Shown: piece after piece, positions 61,607 through 64,000 of the stretch
Layout: each line of letters starts with the position of its first letter
Numbering within the stretch: the first letter of the stretch is position 1
Source: Siccirubricoccus deserti
GTDB lineage: Bacteria; Pseudomonadota; Alphaproteobacteria; Acetobacterales; Acetobacteraceae
Assembly: GCF_014283215.1 (NCBI RefSeq)
Contig: NZ_JACOMF010000016.1
Span: 1-64,000 of the forward strand
DNA: 64,000 nucleotides
Reading direction: 5' to 3'
Made by a program: the position numbers and the translations under genes
The notes under the pieces: generated by a model
Databases searched by the model: none
What the model was told of the DNA's origin: nothing
Seen by the model: the letters and a program-made list of their open reading frames with translations, nothing else

Positions 61607-62156
61607 GCAGGATGGTCCCCGTCCGGCGGATCTTCTTCTGCAACTGCATGATGCCGTAGACCAGCCCCTCGGCGGTCGGCGGGCAGCCGGGCACATAGAC
61701 ATCCACCGGCACGATGCGGTCGCAGCCCCGCACCACGCTGTAGGAGTAGTGATAATAGCCGCCGCCATTGGCGCAGCTGCCCATGCTGATGACCCAGCGC
61801 GGCTCCGACATCTGGTCGTAGACTTTGCGCAGCGCGGGGGCCATCTTGTTGGTCAGCGTGCCGGCGACGATCATCACATCCGACTGCCGCGGCGAGCCAC
61901 GCGGGATGATGCCGAGCCGGTCGAGGTCGTAGCGCGCCATATAGGCGTGGATCATCGGCACCGCGCAGCAGGCCAGGCCGAAGGTCATCGGCCAGAGGCT
62001 GCCGGTGCGGGCCCAGTTCACCACCTTGTCGATGTTGGCGACGACGAAGCCCTTGTCCTCGACCTCGCCGGTGATGCCCTTGATCACCGCATCCTGCGCC
62101 GGACCCGGCGGCAGATGCTCGCGGTTCCAGAGGATTGTATCCGTGTTTCCGCTCAT
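61599..62156 (-). CDS. nuoB: NADH-quinone oxidoreductase subunit B (cluster N2)
   Basis: A 185-residue subunit bearing 4Fe-4S cluster N2, the last electron carrier before quinone. The ligands are the vicinal cysteines of [11 protein letters not shown] plus Cys residues in [15 protein letters not shown] and [19 protein letters not shown] at 62156 follows a GGAGATACCC ribosome site; a longer frame extends to 62219 into the nuoA gap. Starts 28 bases after the nuoA stop. Confidence 0.98.
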   Translation of the reverse strand: MSGNTDTILWNREHLPPGPAQDAVIKGITGEVEDKGFVVANIDKVVNWARTGSLWPMTFGLACCAVPMIHAYMARYDLDRLGIIPRGSPRQSDVMIVAGTLTNKMAPALRKVYDQMSEPRWVISMGSCANGGGYYHYSYSVVRGCDRIVPVDVYVPGCPPTAEGLVYGIMQLQKKIRRTGTILRG

Positions 62157-62184
62157 GGGTATCTCCGGTCGGACGGCCGCGCCG

Positions 62185-62553
62185 TCACTCCCAGTCCAGG
62201 GCGCCCTTGCGCCACTCATAGATGAAGCCGACGGTCAGCACGCCCAGGAAGGCGATCATCGAGAGGAAGCCAAACCAGCCGATCCCGCCCAGCGCCACCG
62301 CCCAAGGAAACAGGAAGGCCACTTCCAGGTCGAAGATGATGAACAGGATCGCCACCAGGTAGAACCGCACGTCGAAGCGCCGGCGGGTGTCGTCGAACGG
62401 CTCAAAGCCACATTCATAGGCCGAGAGCTTCTCCGCATAAGGCTTCTGCCGGGCCACCAGCAGGCTGCCTCCCACCATGGCAATGGCGATGCCGCCGGCG
62501 ATGCCGAGGAAGACCAGGATCGGGAAATATTCGGCCAGCAGCGGCTGGGTCAT
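62185..62553 (-). CDS. nuoA: NADH-quinone oxidoreductase subunit A
   Basis: A 122-residue three-helix subunit and first gene of the nuo operon. [20 protein letters not shown] is TM1, followed by the quinone-site loop [20 protein letters not shown] (with the conserved ECG Cys), then [20 protein letters not shown] and [23 protein letters not shown] at 62553; upstream in-frame residues to 62661 are not conserved. Confidence 0.97.
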   Translation of the reverse strand: MTQPLLAEYFPILVFLGIAGGIAIAMVGGSLLVARQKPYAEKLSAYECGFEPFDDTRRRFDVRFYLVAILFIIFDLEVAFLFPWAVALGGIGWFGFLSMIAFLGVLTVGFIYEWRKGALDWE

Positions 62554-62664
62554 TGGTGCTCCGCCCTTGGTGGCGCCTTGGAGCCTTGGGGTTCCGCGGC
62601 GGGTGCTCCACGGTCCATGCCGCAGCGCAGCGCGGGCGGACATTAGCCGCGCTCCGCGCACTCC

Positions 62665-62692
62665 GCCATAGGGGGAAGAGCGCCTTTCTCAA
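62665..62692 (-). promoter_or_regulatory. Candidate nuo operon promoter
   Basis: On the minus strand TTGAGA (62692 down to 62687) and TATGGC (62670 down to 62665) are separated by 16 bases, about 110 bases before the nuoA start. Inferred only; no regulator site was recognised beside it. Confidence 0.45.
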
Positions 62693-62796
62693 GGCTCGGA
62701 CGGCGATTTCGTACTGGAGCGACACAGGCTCAGGGGATCGGCCAAGAGGCCCTTCCCCTCAAGCGGGGATTGCATCCTCCGTTCTGAACTGCCGCG

Positions 62797-62873
<77 letters not shown>

Positions 62874-62954
62874 CCGCGGCAGGAGGCGGGAAATACGGCT
62901 CGGAGGCGGCGGTGTCAACCGCGTTCCAGCAAGGATTTCGATGGTGGCGGGGCA

Positions 62955-63026
62955 TGGGCGCTGAGGGATTCGAACCCCCGGCATCTTCGGTGTAAACGAA
63001 GCGCTCTACCGCTGAGCTAAGCGCCC
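62955..63026 (-). tRNA. tRNA-Val (TAC)
   Basis: The minus strand gives acceptor GGGCGCT/AGCGCCC, D-arm AGCTCAGCGGTAGAGC, anticodon stem CTTCG/CGAAG with loop TTTACAC (anticodon TAC) and T-arm GGGGGTTCGAATCCC. Discriminator A; CCA is not encoded. About 80 bases upstream of tRNA-Asp, possibly on one transcript. Confidence 0.97.
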
Positions 63027-63031
63027 ATGGG

Positions 63032-63056
63032 GCCGCCAGAATGCCTCAATGGCGGC
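63032..63056. repeat. Hairpin upstream of tRNA-Val
   Basis: GCCGCC (63032-63037) and GGCGGC (63051-63056) are inverted copies with a 13-base loop, between the hupB terminator and the tRNA-Val gene. It may be part of the tRNA leader processing region. Confidence 0.4.
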
Positions 63057-63058
63057 AC

Positions 63059-63087
63059 AAAAGAAAAGGCCAGCGTCACCGCCAGCC
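63059..63087 (-). terminator. Rho-independent terminator of hupB
   Basis: On the minus strand GGCTGGCG-gtga-CGCTGGCC forms an 8-bp stem with two G-U pairs and a GNRA loop, followed by TTTTCTTTT. It lies 63 bases after the hupB stop codon. Confidence 0.82.
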
Positions 63088-63149
63088 CCTTCGTCACTTC
63101 CCTTGCGGGATCCTCCGGGGCCGGCGCGGGCCGACGCCCGCGCCGTGCA

Positions 63150-63425
63150 TCAGTTCACGGCGTCCTTCAGGCCCTTGCCCGCCTTGAAGCGCACAGTGGT
63201 TGTCGCCGGGATCTTGATCTCCTCACCGGTGCGCGGATTGCGGCCCTTGCCGGCCTTGCGCTTGCTGGTGCTGAAGGTGCCGAAGCCGACGAGGCGCACG
63301 TCCTGTTTCTTCTTGAGGGATTTGGTGATCGCCTCGAACACCGCGTCCAGCACCTCGCCAGCCTTGGCTTTGGGCAGATCACCCGTTTCGGCGATGATCG
63401 CCACCAGATCCTGCTTGTTCGCCAT
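63150..63425 (-). CDS. hupB: DNA-binding protein HU
   Basis: A 91-residue nucleoid-associated HU protein, homodimeric, binding bent or nicked DNA without sequence specificity. MANKQDLVAIIAETGDLPKA starts the helical dimer core. VRLVGFGTFSTSKRKAGKG leads into the beta-arm, whose tip GRNPRTGEEIKIPATTTVRF carries the conserved intercalating Pro of RNPRTGE. Exact HU length. Its position after lon is conserved. A GGGGGAA ribosome site precedes the ATG. Confidence 0.98.
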   Translation of the reverse strand: MANKQDLVAIIAETGDLPKAKAGEVLDAVFEAITKSLKKKQDVRLVGFGTFSTSKRKAGKGRNPRTGEEIKIPATTTVRFKAGKGLKDAVN

Positions 63426-63494
63426 GCAAGTTCCCCCTTCCCTGAGGACGCCAAATCACCCGCCCGGACGATTCCAGGCCAGAAACCGGCGGGG

Positions 63495-63524
63495 ACTGTA
63501 GGGGGTGGGATTCTTTCGCGTCAA
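63495..63524 (-). promoter_or_regulatory. hupB promoter
   Basis: Minus strand TTGACG (63524 down to 63519) and TACAGT (63500 down to 63495) with an 18-base spacer; the -35 matches five of six consensus bases. It lies 70 bases before the hupB start codon, within the lon-hupB gap. Confidence 0.65.
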
Positions 63525-63589
63525 TCACGCGATACCCGATTCGCGGCCGTTATCCGCGGTTTTCTGCGGGTTCTGGCGGTGTGGACACG

Positions 63590-63621
63590 CTCACGGACGG
63601 GGTTTGCGCCCCGTCCGTGAG
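63590..63621 (-). terminator. Perfect 13-bp hairpin after lon
   Basis: CTCACGGACGGGG (63590-63602) and CCCCGTCCGTGAG (63609-63621) with a six-base loop, starting five bases after the lon stop codon. No T-run follows, so Rho may be needed or the stem protects the lon 3' end. Confidence 0.75.
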
Positions 63622-63626
63622 AGTTG

Positions 63627-64000
63627 TCAGTGCGGCAGCGCCGGCTTGGTGGCGTCGCCGTCGGTGGCACGCGCCGGAGCCTCGGGCGGCTCCTGCCACT
63701 CGATCGCCTCGGGCTTGCGGACCAGGGCGCTGGCGATGACCTCGTCCACATGGGAGACGGGGATGATGGTCAACCCCTTCTTCACATTGGCAGGGATCTC
63801 GGCCAGGTCCTTCTCATTGTCCTTCGGGATGAAGACCGTGGTGGTGCCGCTGCGCAGCGCCGCCAGCAGCTTCTCCTTCAACCCGCCGATCGGCAGCACG
63901 CGACCGCGCAGCGTGATCTCGCCCGTCATCGCCACATCCTTGCGCACCGGAATTCCGGTGAGCACGGAGACGATGCTGGTCGCCATGGCGATACCCGCGC
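63627..64000 (-). CDS. lon: ATP-dependent protease Lon, C-terminal end (truncated by window edge)
   Basis: The last 124 codons of Lon, an AAA+ serine protease that degrades misfolded and regulatory proteins. The frame is open to base 64000 and reads [20 protein letters not shown], so the catalytic Ser of the GPSAG motif lies a few residues beyond the window. The catalytic-dyad Lys is visible in [16 protein letters not shown], and [20 protein letters not shown] is the final conserved block. The poorly conserved tail ([18 protein letters not shown]) is normal for Lon. Adjacent hupB is the conserved neighbour. Confidence 0.97.
   Translation of the reverse strand, partial: AGIAMATSIVSVLTGIPVRKDVAMTGEITLRGRVLPIGGLKEKLLAALRSGTTTVFIPKDNEKDLAEIPANVKKGLTIIPVSHVDEVIASALVRKPEAIEWQEPPEAPARATDGDATKPALPH

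Overview
The window is high-GC DNA with alphaproteobacterial gene content and order. The right half carries the order lon - hupB - tRNA-Val - tRNA-Asp - nuoA-to-nuoN - birA - coaX - rnj - proS - lolC - lolD - dnaE, which is typical of Rhodospirillales and Rhizobiales. Very high GC, many orphan Bug-type (tripartite tricarboxylate) substrate-binding proteins, CaiB/BaiF CoA-transferases and a heterotetrameric sarcosine oxidase suggest an Acetobacteraceae member such as a Roseomonas-like bacterium. That placement is inference from gene content, not from a marker-gene comparison.

Layout. 1-0.5 kb: the 3' end of an IS1182-type transposase. 0.6-7 kb: endonuclease V, a zinc-uptake binding protein with a Zur-box-like operator, an uncharacterised zinc-ribbon protein, proline iminopeptidase, a ferritin-like stress protein and lepA. 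7-33 kb: an accessory catabolic island. It holds five Bug receptors with no TctA/TctB membrane partners, a VOC protein, a Gfo/Idh/MocA oxidoreductase, two enoyl-CoA hydratases, an HMG-CoA-lyase-type enzyme beside a divergently split succinyl-CoA-synthetase-like ligase, a wrecked acetolactate-synthase-like pseudogene, a GNAT protein, an RraA/HMG-aldolase-type protein, trmO, a CoA-transferase plus mesaconyl-CoA-hydratase-like pair, soxBDAG, a TauD-type dioxygenase, and an operon of two amidohydrolases plus a second CoA-transferase. The theme is uptake and CoA-dependent breakdown of small, often branched or dicarboxylic acids and N-methyl amino acids. 33-36.7 kb: an EF-G-like GTPase lacking the usual catalytic histidine, a tiny membrane protein behind TGC-rich palindromes, and an SDR. 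36.8-64 kb: the conserved housekeeping block, transcribed almost entirely leftward. The only rightward gene in it is a small heme-copper-oxidase-like membrane protein behind a CRP/FNR-type site.

How it works together. The 14 nuo genes are in canonical A-to-N order with overlaps or short gaps and read as one respiratory complex I operon. That operon runs on into cofactor genes (birA, coaX), RNase J and a DUF1467 membrane protein, and a strong Rho-independent terminator follows. In the accessory island most catabolic genes sit next to, and often divergent from, a Bug receptor, suggesting one receptor per substrate module. Regulatory DNA visible directly includes a Zur-like operator with an embedded -10, a CRP-type site at about -42, several promoter-overlapping palindromes, many intergenic hairpins and a two-copy dispersed repeat of about 100 bp.
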